This document shows positions 52,280 to 59,146 of a stretch of DNA of 64,000 nt, piece by piece. The translations under genes were made by a program, and so were the position numbers. Numbering within the stretch: position 1 is the first letter of the stretch; each line of letters opens with the position of its first letter. The DNA lies in assembly GCA_964400675.1 (NCBI GenBank), contig CAYNVO010000002.1, positions 124,001-188,000 of the forward strand. The letters are read 5' to 3'. The stretch comes from 9FT-COMBO-48-23 sp964400675. Lineage in GTDB: Bacteria; Chloroflexota; Dehalococcoidia; GIF9; UBA5629. The notes beneath the pieces are model-generated. The model was not told the DNA's origin. It worked only from the letters and a program-made list of their open reading frames with translations, and made no database searches.

Positions 52280-53314
52280 ATGCTAGATTCTAATTGTCCC
52301 ACTTGTCAGTTATGTGGCGAAGTATATGATAATTTGTATCAACTTGGACTGCACATCTTTGATAAACACGTCCCTAAGTCCAAATATAGGCGTTTTTTCT
52401 GCCCAGTTTGTAGAAGAAAGTACAAATATGGTTATCGCCACGGTCTAGGATTACATTGGTATAAACATCATTCAGGTCTTTTTAAAAATACATCTGGTCA
52501 TAGCGAGGTTGGTCATGATTTGACAAACAACGAGGCGGATGCTCTTAGAGCGGGTTTTGAGAAATACTATGCCGAACATGGTCATTACCCTCCAGGTTCA
52601 GGTTTAGGGTCGCTGGATGCTCTTAAGTCAGGTTTTAAAAGATTCTATTCTGAACATGGTCATTACCCGACTTCTAGAGAAGTTGATAAGTGTCCCTATT
52701 TATGCTCTGCAAGATACATACAGATGAAATACGGGGGTCTTAGGAAACTTCGGCAGTCTTTGGGGTTAGATATTGTTGATTATGGTAAGGGCTCCCATCG
52801 GCAGTCTATTGGTCAACGTGCCTACGAATCATCCATGCAAACGGAGAGCGAGGTCAAGGAGTATTTGATTCAAAGATATGGAGAGATATGCGTGCACGAG
52901 GAAAGGAAATACGGAAGTGGTAAGACAAGGGTAGATTTCTTTGTATATGCAAAAGTGAATTTTGCAGTGGAAGTATTCAGCACCAATACCATAAAAAACG
53001 TGGGTACTCACTTGAATATTAAATTGCACAAATACGCTGATTTCCCATATAGATTGTATTTCGTGGTAATGGGCGGAGATTTTTCACAAAAGGACATTGA
53101 TTTGTTAGTGGTGAATAAAGATTTGAGATTGCTGCCCAATATGCAGTGCCTTACCTTTGAAGAATTCAAAAGAGAATGCTTGCACAAGCTACCACCGTTA
53201 CGTATGGCTGTAAGATATGCTACATCTCAACAAAGCGAAATGCCGTTTCTTGCATCACATCACTGGGAAAGCGAGAAAGACGGAGAACCATCTTTGGATT
53301 CTATCATCGAGTAA
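52280..53314 (+). CDS. C2H2 zinc-finger protein with HNH-associated repeats and putative nuclease domain
   Basis: 344 residues. Two N-terminal C2H2 fingers (C9/C12-H25/H30 and C41/C44-H59/H63). Two tandem helical repeats with the same core, ALxxGFxxYxEHGHYP, at ~85-105 and ~112-135, followed by a GGLRKLRQSLGL ending like homing-endonuclease-associated repeats. The C-terminal ~130 residues contain RVDFFVYAKVNFAVEVFS, which fits the Asp...Glu-x-(K/F) strand order of PD-(D/E)xK nucleases, though the lysine is missing. A DNA-targeting role is inferred. TTGCAT-18-TATAAT lies upstream. Confidence 0.72.
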   Translation: MLDSNCPTCQLCGEVYDNLYQLGLHIFDKHVPKSKYRRFFCPVCRRKYKYGYRHGLGLHWYKHHSGLFKNTSGHSEVGHDLTNNEADALRAGFEKYYAEHGHYPPGSGLGSLDALKSGFKRFYSEHGHYPTSREVDKCPYLCSARYIQMKYGGLRKLRQSLGLDIVDYGKGSHRQSIGQRAYESSMQTESEVKEYLIQRYGEICVHEERKYGSGKTRVDFFVYAKVNFAVEVFSTNTIKNVGTHLNIKLHKYADFPYRLYFVVMGGDFSQKDIDLLVVNKDLRLLPNMQCLTFEEFKRECLHKLPPLRMAVRYATSQQSEMPFLASHHWESEKDGEPSLDSIIE

Positions 53315-53324
53315 ACGATTGTTA

Positions 53325-53510
53325 TTAATCTACAATAGCAGAGTACAGCCTCAGAGAATCATCAAACTTAACTGACCTAGTGTATCTCTCTACCATTTGA
53401 ATAGACTCCCATCTACCGAGCCTCATAATGTGTAGACTATCTACCCCCCTTTTCGCTAGGATTGAGGCAAACGTTCTGCAGAAAGTACACATTACGTCAG
53501 AATGTTCACA
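53325..53510 (-). pseudogene. C-terminal remnant of a tyrosine recombinase
   Basis: The minus-strand frame from after a stop at 53511 to TAA at 53325 translates to a recombinase tail: CRTFASILAKRGVD, IMRLGRWESIQMVERYTRSV, FDDSLRLYSAIVD. The box-II Arg and the nucleophile Tyr (ERYTR) are present. The N-terminal part is gone. Confidence 0.8.
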
Positions 53511-53536
53511 TTACCTATGTGGTCTCGGGTAGCTAT

Positions 53537-53818
53537 TTACTTCCCCGACTTTGTCAGCTCGGCGATTGCCGTCAGTATGGCTGAGGTAAACAACAGGTAT
53601 CCGAGTGTCCTGATAAGTGTGATAAGCCCTTCGCTGGCAGCCGTGCCGGTGAGGAGAAATATGTATGATATTCCCATGACGAACCAAGCGGCGCCGAATA
53701 GAAGCATGAAAATCCATTTTTTGCCCGTCCGGCTCAGCACATAAAAGTATCCACCGAAAAAGAGCAGTACAAAAAGCCAGTCGAAAGCACAGCCGATATA
53801 GTTTGTGGGTACGTTCAT
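53537..53818 (-). CDS. Small three-TM membrane protein
   Basis: 93 residues from the ATG at 53818; AAGGAGG lies ten bases upstream, while a TTG at 53827 would be too close. Three hydrophobic stretches (~12-28, ~33-55, ~64-84), ending in a charged tail (ELTKSGK). No family recognised. It lies at the edge of the recombinase remnant. Confidence 0.62.
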   Translation of the reverse strand: MNVPTNYIGCAFDWLFVLLFFGGYFYVLSRTGKKWIFMLLFGAAWFVMGISYIFLLTGTAASEGLITLIRTLGYLLFTSAILTAIAELTKSGK

Positions 53819-53987
53819 TTTTGGCAAACCTCCTTGCGAAAAGATTTAAACCAGGTCCGTGTCAACGTTTCATCAGCATTATATAGTACAGCTATTTCCA
53901 CAGCAACGGTCTTACGGTAGGGCAATTTCCGGCTGTTGTGTGTAAATGAAATAAACTTTTGGCGGTTTATGACGTTATAACTAGTGT

Positions 53988-54057
53988 AGGCGATTCGTCG
54001 CCCCCATTAATCTAAATGAGGAACCAGCGTAGTGACCAGCGCTGGTTCCTCGCTTTT
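53988..54057 (+). ncRNA. Candidate small RNA (two hairpins, terminator)
   Basis: TATAAC (53976-53981) precedes a UUCG-type hairpin GGCGA-TTCG-TCGCC (53989-54002), then a 12-bp hairpin GAGGAACCAGCG/CGCTGGTTCCTC (54018-54051) followed by GCTTTTT. No coding frame is seen, and the -35 is weak. Confidence 0.45.
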
Positions 54058-54082
54058 TGGTGGGGTTGTCAGGTGGAGATGC

Positions 54083-54763
54083 TCAGGAAAATCTCCGCAG
54101 CACGGCTTTGGGACTGAAGGGGCCGCCGTGGCCGGAGTATATTTTCGACGGCTTCTGGCGCAATATCAGCTTGATACTTTCCTTTAGCTGGAACATGTTG
54201 TCGGCGAACAGGGGATAGTGCGGCTGCCAGAAGCGGAATAGACCGCGCATTATGGTGTCGCCGACGATGATTTTGCCGCCGGGTAAGAGCACGGCTACGG
54301 AGCCGGCAGTGTGCCCCGGCGTGTGTATTGCCCTGCCGTCTACGCCGAATTCGCTGAGGTCTAAATCGTTTTCGATGATGATATCAGGTTTCACGGGTGG
54401 AGCCTTTGCCGGGCCCTTTTTTGACATCAGGGACAGGAAAAAGCGGCCTATGGAACCGGTGGGCTTGAGAGGTGGGTCTTCGCCCTTTGTCAGGGCTTCG
54501 GCATCGAGCTTGTGAACCGCTACCGGGGCGCCGGTTAGCTTTTTTAACTCGGCGGCGCTGCCGAAATGGTCGGCATGACCGTGGGTAATGAGTATGAGAG
54601 AGACACTTCCGGGGTCGATGCCGTTCTCCTTTAGCCTGCCTATGATTGCCGGGGCGCTGCCGGGATAGCCGGTGTCAACGATAATGGGGCGCTGGCCACG
54701 GACGATGAAGGCGTTGGCTCTGCCCAGGGGAAATTGTATTATTTCCGAGCTTTGTTTCGGCAT
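54083..54763 (-). CDS. MBL-fold hydrolase
   Basis: 226 residues from the ATG at 54763 with GAGGGGGTGA upstream; an upstream in-frame start at 54790 lacks such a site. Motifs are complete: LILITHGHADHFGS (HxHxDH), HTPGHTAGSV, VGDTIM and YSGHGGP. It belongs to the glyoxalase-II-like group of metallo-hydrolases. Substrate unknown. A repeat cluster separates it from the divergent PadR cluster. Confidence 0.9.
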   Translation of the reverse strand: MPKQSSEIIQFPLGRANAFIVRGQRPIIVDTGYPGSAPAIIGRLKENGIDPGSVSLILITHGHADHFGSAAELKKLTGAPVAVHKLDAEALTKGEDPPLKPTGSIGRFFLSLMSKKGPAKAPPVKPDIIIENDLDLSEFGVDGRAIHTPGHTAGSVAVLLPGGKIIVGDTIMRGLFRFWQPHYPLFADNMFQLKESIKLILRQKPSKIYSGHGGPFSPKAVLRRFS

Positions 54764-54860
54764 TTTGTCACCCCCTCGTGCTGATTGCAAAGGCTATATT
54801 AGGACGGCTCCGGGCAAAAGTCAAAGGTTAAAAGCCAAAGGTTAAAAAGACAGGACCTCT

Positions 54861-55046
54861 TGTCATCCTGAGCTTTAGCGAAGGATCTCAGTGCAGCGGA
54901 GAGAGATTCTTCGTCGCTCTGCTCCTCAGAATGACAGAGAGTGAGAGGCTCCCTCAGAATGACAGGGGAGAAAGGCTCAGAATGACAGGGGGCTCTTCGC
55001 AATGTTTATGCCGGGGGATAGATTCTTCGCTACGCTCAGAATGACA
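54861..55046. repeat. Nested cluster of 'TCATTCTGAGC' repeats
   Basis: Several arms in both orientations: TGTCATCCTGAGC at 54861, CCTCAGAATGACAG at ~54927 and ~54954, and GCTCAGAATGACA ending at 55046. It fills the 490-bp gap between the MBL gene and the PadR operon, which has no other gene. Confidence 0.78.
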
Positions 55047-55155
55047 AAAAATGAAAGAATGAGCGAAATTAGTGAGCGGTTACGGCGATTGTTTCAGATT
55101 ACAATGGTAACCACAAGCGAAGAAAAAATTTTTGATAAAATCACCCCAAAACCCC

Positions 55156-55227
55156 TTGACAAGTATCGACAGGGCAGTCTACAATATATCAAGATATATC
55201 GTGATAATACTAGATAATACTAGATAT
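55156..55227 (+). promoter_or_regulatory. Promoter and operator region of the PadR-methyltransferase operon
   Basis: TTGACA (55156-55161), 18-bp spacer, TACAAT (55180-55185). A perfect palindrome ATATATC-AA-GATATAT (55184-55199) covers the start site, then 2.5 copies of the 10-bp repeat GATAATACTA (55203-55227). This is the layout of an autoregulated PadR operator. Confidence 0.68.
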
Positions 55228-55253
55228 GTCAGAATAGAAAGGAGGTGATAGAT

Positions 55254-55766
55254 ATGTTTAGAGACAGGGCTTTCAAGCATGAGCGGTTTTTTAGTGGCTC
55301 CGGGCGGGAAAGCCCCTTTGGTAAAGGGGATTTGAAATATGTGATTCTCGACCTGCTGAAGGAGAAGCCGAGGTATGGGTATGATATAATCCGCGCCCTC
55401 GAGGAGCGCTCTCACGGGTTTTACACACCGAGTCCCGGCGTGGTCTATCCTACTCTGCAGATGCTGGAAGAGATGGGCTATGCCAATGCGGCGGAACGGG
55501 ATGGTAAGAAAATCTATACCATAACCGAGGAGGGTATTAAGTTTCTGGATGAACAGAAAGACTTCACCGACAAGGTCAAGAGCCACATGAAGCGCCAATG
55601 GAACCCGGAAAATATCGGCAGCTTTGCCCAGATGATGGGCGAATTTGCCGAACTGGCGAGAATGATGGGGCACCGGGCTCGGCGTGTAGCCCCCGACAAG
55701 ATGAAGCGTATACGCGAGGTTATCTCCAGTGCCTCGGAGGAAATCAAGGCTATACTGGAGGAATAA
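55254..55766 (+). CDS. PadR-family regulator of the methyltransferase cluster
   Basis: 170 residues from the ATG at 55254, with AAAGGAGG eight bases upstream; a GTG at 55245 overlaps that site. Winged helix: VILDLLKEKPRYGYDIIRAL, SPGVVYPTLQMLEEMGY, GKKIYTITEEG. The C-terminal helices (QMMGEFAELARMMG) resemble the dimerisation part of larger PadR proteins. It probably binds the palindrome in its own promoter and controls the six genes that follow. Confidence 0.92.
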   Translation: MFRDRAFKHERFFSGSGRESPFGKGDLKYVILDLLKEKPRYGYDIIRALEERSHGFYTPSPGVVYPTLQMLEEMGYANAAERDGKKIYTITEEGIKFLDEQKDFTDKVKSHMKRQWNPENIGSFAQMMGEFAELARMMGHRARRVAPDKMKRIREVISSASEEIKAILEE

Positions 55767-55790
55767 ATCTGTTGTCAGGAACAGTTTGCC

Positions 55791-55988
55791 ATGTCAAAAA
55801 CAAATGAAATACAAATAGAGTTCGATGAGATGATGCAGGGCTACTATGCCGTCTGGGAACCGGTGGTTATGGGCACGGGTAAGACCAGACGCAAAGCCCT
55901 GGATGACTTGAGGAAGACGGCACATTTTGGAGTGGATACATTTATCGATTCGAAGCTGGAAGATATCAATAAAATAAAGGAGGACTAA
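55791..55988 (+). CDS. Small HicB-like protein
   Basis: 65 residues. The core YYAVWEPVVMGTGKTRRKALDD with a following helix resembles the beta-alpha fold of HicB-type proteins (GYYAxxP...G.G.T..EAL). No HicA toxin partner is seen. It sits inside the PadR operon, 24 bp after padR. AGGAA is ten bases before the ATG. Role unknown. Confidence 0.66.
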   Translation: MSKTNEIQIEFDEMMQGYYAVWEPVVMGTGKTRRKALDDLRKTAHFGVDTFIDSKLEDINKIKED

Positions 55989-55989
55989 A

Positions 55990-56196
55990 ATGGGTTACTT
56001 TACAATGCTGGCGGCTATTCCGGGTTTCTTTCTGAGTTCGTTGTTCTTTATGCTATTGTGGGGCGTGATTGCTCCCAAGCTGGGCTGGCAGGGCATTGAC
56101 TATCCTATGGCAATGCTGATTACTATTACCCTGTGGATAGCAGTGGCTCCACTGGCGGCAGCGGCAGGTAGAGTTCGCTCTCACTGGCGCAGCTAG
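55990..56196 (+). CDS. Small two-TM membrane protein
   Basis: 68 residues with hydrophobic segments at ~5-27 and ~38-59, ending in a basic tail (RVRSHWRS). AAAGGAGG six bases before the ATG overlaps the end of the previous gene. Member of the PadR operon; no family recognised. Confidence 0.72.
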   Translation: MGYFTMLAAIPGFFLSSLFFMLLWGVIAPKLGWQGIDYPMAMLITITLWIAVAPLAAAAGRVRSHWRS

Positions 56197-56263
56197 CCGT
56201 TAGTTTAAGTAAGCTTGGCTGCTGCCATCATACAGCAGCCAAGCGTTAGCAGGAGGTGATATT

Positions 56264-56713
56264 TTGAGCCCAGAGCAGAGCGAAAAAGAAATACGCAAAT
56301 ACGCCAGGGCGCTTGATGATGCTATCGAAAAAGGCAACATTGAAGAGGTCATGTCTTATTTCTGTGACGACTGTGAAGTTGAACTGCTTGGCGTTAAGCT
56401 TACCGGCAAGGAAGGTTTGAGGAAGGCATTCGACTGGATATATAAGTACCTGAAGAAGATGGTACTTGTCCCGGTTACAATAATGGTCGACGGTAATACG
56501 TTCTTCGAAGAGTTTATCATCAAGGCTAAGGTCAAAGGCGGCAAGGAGCTGCAGGTTAAACAGTCAGAGGTGTTGGTCTACGATGATTATAAGGTCAAGA
56601 GCCTTCGGCTGTATTTTGACCGATTGGAGCTTGCTGACGTTTTTACCTCTAATGTCTTGGAGCAGGTGATGGTCAAGCAGCTAGTTAAATTATCTTTAAA
56701 GGGATTGGTCTAG
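56264..56713 (+). CDS. NTF2/SnoaL-like protein
   Basis: 149 residues from a TTG start with AGGAGGTGA upstream. A helical start (residues ~5-30: ARALDDAIEKGNIEEVMSYF) and then strands with DDCEVELLGVKLTGKEG and SEVLVYDDYKVKSLRLYFD fit the NTF2-like cone fold (SnoaL, ketosteroid isomerase type). Such proteins are small-molecule enzymes or ligand binders. No catalytic residues can be named. Third downstream gene of the PadR operon. Confidence 0.78.
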   Translation: MSPEQSEKEIRKYARALDDAIEKGNIEEVMSYFCDDCEVELLGVKLTGKEGLRKAFDWIYKYLKKMVLVPVTIMVDGNTFFEEFIIKAKVKGGKELQVKQSEVLVYDDYKVKSLRLYFDRLELADVFTSNVLEQVMVKQLVKLSLKGLV

Positions 56714-56740
56714 TAATAAAGCATTTATCGGAGATGGGCG

Positions 56741-57415
56741 ATGGCGAGTAAAGAAGCGTGGTTCCAGAGGCAAAAGGACGGGATACGGGAGCGTCTGCTT
56801 AAATACACCAGGAAGGCATTCCGGATGCTGCCGCAACTGGATAAGCCGCGCATACTGGATATAGGTTGCGGCTCCGGAGTGCCGACCGTGGAACTGGCAA
56901 GGTTGAGTGGTGGAGAGGTAATCGGCATTGACATCGACCAGGATATGCTGGATGTGCTGCGTGGCAAGGTTGAAAAGGCAGGGCTTTCGCATAGCGTTAA
57001 GGTTATAAACCGTTCGCTCTTCGATATGGAGTTTCCGGATGGTAGCTTTGACGTAATCTGGGCTGAGGGTTCTATAAACGTAATCGGTTTTGAGAAAGGG
57101 CTACAGGCATGGAAGCGGCTGCTCAAGCCGGGCGGCTTCATGGTGGTGCATGATGAAAGAGGCGATGTCAGGGAGAAGCTGGAGCAAATCTCCGGCTGTG
57201 GCTACGAGTTACTGGGCTACTTCGGGATGGACGTGGATGTGTGGCGGACCGAATATTTTGCTCCACTGGAGAGATTGATTCTGGAGGCTCGATTTAAGTG
57301 CTCCGACGCCCCCGGAGTTGTTAAGGCGATTAAAGAATCCCGGCGGGAAATAGATATGTTCAAGAAAGAACCCGAGCGCAATAGCTCGGTCTGCTTTGTA
57401 ATGAAAAGGAGGTGA
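56741..57415 (+). CDS. Class I SAM-dependent methyltransferase
   Basis: 224 residues. SAM-binding motif I LDIGCGSGVPTVELA (~residue 38), acidic loop VIGIDID, motif post-I FDVIWAEGSIN, and GGFMVVHDERG. A mid-size small-molecule-type methyltransferase; no targeting features. First of three different methyltransferase genes in a row, with the next starting 6 bp downstream. Confidence 0.9.
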   Translation: MASKEAWFQRQKDGIRERLLKYTRKAFRMLPQLDKPRILDIGCGSGVPTVELARLSGGEVIGIDIDQDMLDVLRGKVEKAGLSHSVKVINRSLFDMEFPDGSFDVIWAEGSINVIGFEKGLQAWKRLLKPGGFMVVHDERGDVREKLEQISGCGYELLGYFGMDVDVWRTEYFAPLERLILEARFKCSDAPGVVKAIKESRREIDMFKKEPERNSSVCFVMKRR

Positions 57416-57421
57416 CTGAAA

Positions 57422-58072
57422 ATGAAAAGTGAGATAACAACAGACACGTTTGGTGAGACTTATTCAAGTGACAGGAGGTCAGCGGTTAGTGATTATGATT
57501 TCAAAGAGCGTGACTTCGAGCATCCCTCTGCTCTGTTTGTCCTGGAAGATATGCTGAAAGGTCTTATCGGTGGACATTTACTCTACTATCCGTATTTCAG
57601 AACATTCGGGTTGAGAGGAGATGAGAATGTTCTCGACTTCGGCTGTGGGGGTGGTGTCGGCTCACGCTGTTTGCTTAAATTCCTCAATAGTAGTGGACAT
57701 CTGACCTGTGTCGACACGTCGAATTTCTGGGTCGATAAGGCGAGGAAGAGACTTGGTAAGTACAGCAATGCGGAATGTCTTACCGGCGACATACGGGAAT
57801 TAGATATAACCGATTCTGCGTTCGATGTGATTTCGGTTATTCATGTTATACATGATATATCACCGGTGGAGAGACAGGGTACGGTCAAAGCGCTGTCAAG
57901 AAAGCTAAAGGCAGGCGGGGTAATTTTCGTCAGAGAGCCGATAAAGAAATCACACGGCATGCCGGTTGAGGAGATACTGGCCCTGTTCTCGGAGTCGGGT
58001 TTGAAAGAGACCGATGGTAAAGAAACTAAATCTGAATACATGGGGAGATTCAAAAAGTCAGTCGAACGATGA
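57422..58072 (+). CDS. Class I SAM-dependent methyltransferase
   Basis: 216 residues. SAM motif VLDFGCGGGVGSRCL (~residue 64), acidic DTSNFWVD, FDVISVIHVIHDISPVERQ and GGVIFVREPIKK. Its C-terminus (KSEYMGRFKKSVER) reappears as a relic at 59026. AGGAGG stands ahead of the ATG. Second methyltransferase of the operon. Confidence 0.9.
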   Translation: MKSEITTDTFGETYSSDRRSAVSDYDFKERDFEHPSALFVLEDMLKGLIGGHLLYYPYFRTFGLRGDENVLDFGCGGGVGSRCLLKFLNSSGHLTCVDTSNFWVDKARKRLGKYSNAECLTGDIRELDITDSAFDVISVIHVIHDISPVERQGTVKALSRKLKAGGVIFVREPIKKSHGMPVEEILALFSESGLKETDGKETKSEYMGRFKKSVER

Positions 58073-58096
58073 TTGGCTCTTTTAGGAGGTCAGGCA

Positions 58097-58996
58097 ATGA
58101 AAAATATGAAGAGTGCCAGAATTGAAACGAAGTCGTCGAGGACAGCCGATTTCGCCTGCTTATTGAGGGCGGCTTCATATGTAGACAAAAGAGAGTGCTA
58201 TTCGGGACCAGACGGTATTGCCTATATGCTGGTTCCCCCCTTTTTGAAACTTGTTGCAAGGTCCAGGCGGCTATTCAAACTCTTCAGCCAGCCTTTCTTT
58301 CCCCGCGGTATGTATGAATATGTAATCGCCAGGACAAGGTATTTCGACGCGGTATTTACGGAAGCACTGGAGCGCGGTTTTGACCAGATCGTAATCTTCG
58401 GTGCCGGATTTGACAGCCGGGCACTGCGTTTCAGCAAGCTGAACAAAGGCACCCGGGTGTTTGAACTCGATGCACCAGCGACTCAGCAGGAGAAGCTAAA
58501 AGCTTTAAAATTGAAGAAGCTGGTTGCGCCGGAAAACCTTATATTAGTACCTATTGATTTCAACAAGGAGAAAGTGGCAGATAAAATGGCCCGGGCTGGA
58601 TTTGCTGCCGGTAAAAAATCCCTGTTCCTCTTGGAAGCGGTGACCATGTATTTACCTCAGGAAGCCGTAGAAAGCACCTTTCGCTTTATCGAAGGCGTTG
58701 CCGGTAGAGGAAGTTTGGTTGCTTTCGACTATATATATGCCGGTGTTCTACGAAAGGAAAACAAGTATTACGGAGAGAGAAAAAGCTCTCTCAAGACACT
58801 GGCGAAAGCCGGCGAGGAGTGGATTTTTGCCCTCGAAGAAGGCGAGGATGAGCGGTTTCTTAGCAGGCACGGGTTTTCCCTGAAGGACCACAGTGGCAAA
58901 CCTGAACTGGAAGATAGATACTTCAAAAACTCGAAGGGAGTGATTGTAGGGAAGATTAACGGTACCGGTGCTATGGTCACCGGTGTCAAGAAGTGA
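58097..58996 (+). CDS. LCM/PPM1-like SAM-dependent methyltransferase
   Basis: 299 residues from the ATG at 58097 with AGGAGG seven bases upstream; a TTG at 58073 is less likely. Family signature IVIFGAGFDSRALRF (~residue 95) and RVFELDAPATQQEKLKAL identify the leucine carboxyl-methyltransferase-like (TIGR00027-type) branch, many members of which modify small molecules in secondary metabolism. Last complete gene of the PadR operon. Substrate unknown. Confidence 0.9.
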   Translation: MKNMKSARIETKSSRTADFACLLRAASYVDKRECYSGPDGIAYMLVPPFLKLVARSRRLFKLFSQPFFPRGMYEYVIARTRYFDAVFTEALERGFDQIVIFGAGFDSRALRFSKLNKGTRVFELDAPATQQEKLKALKLKKLVAPENLILVPIDFNKEKVADKMARAGFAAGKKSLFLLEAVTMYLPQEAVESTFRFIEGVAGRGSLVAFDYIYAGVLRKENKYYGERKSSLKTLAKAGEEWIFALEEGEDERFLSRHGFSLKDHSGKPELEDRYFKNSKGVIVGKINGTGAMVTGVKK

Positions 58997-59010
58997 TGCG
59001 GTAGAATCCT

Positions 59011-59064
59011 ATGGCAGGGTTGCCCAAGTCTGAGTACATGGGCAAATTTCAGAAGCTGGTTTGA
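59011..59064 (+). pseudogene. C-terminal relic of a methyltransferase paralogue
   Basis: The frame ends KSEYMGKFQKLV then TGA, nearly the same as the end of the methyltransferase at 57422-58072 (KSEYMGRFKKSVER). Only the tail is left. Confidence 0.6.
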
Positions 59065-59108
59065 CAATAGCCTGCTTTCTTGGCAACCGAAATTATGTCA
59101 GGCTATTG
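59065..59108. repeat. Inverted repeat after the methyltransferase cluster
   Basis: CAATAGCCTG (59065-59074) and CAGGCTATTG (59099-59108), 10-bp arms with a 24-base loop, without a T-run. It may act as a bidirectional end for the operon. Confidence 0.45.
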
Positions 59109-59146
59109 CCCGGAGTGTGGTAGCCCGGAGTTGAGTATCGCTGAGT

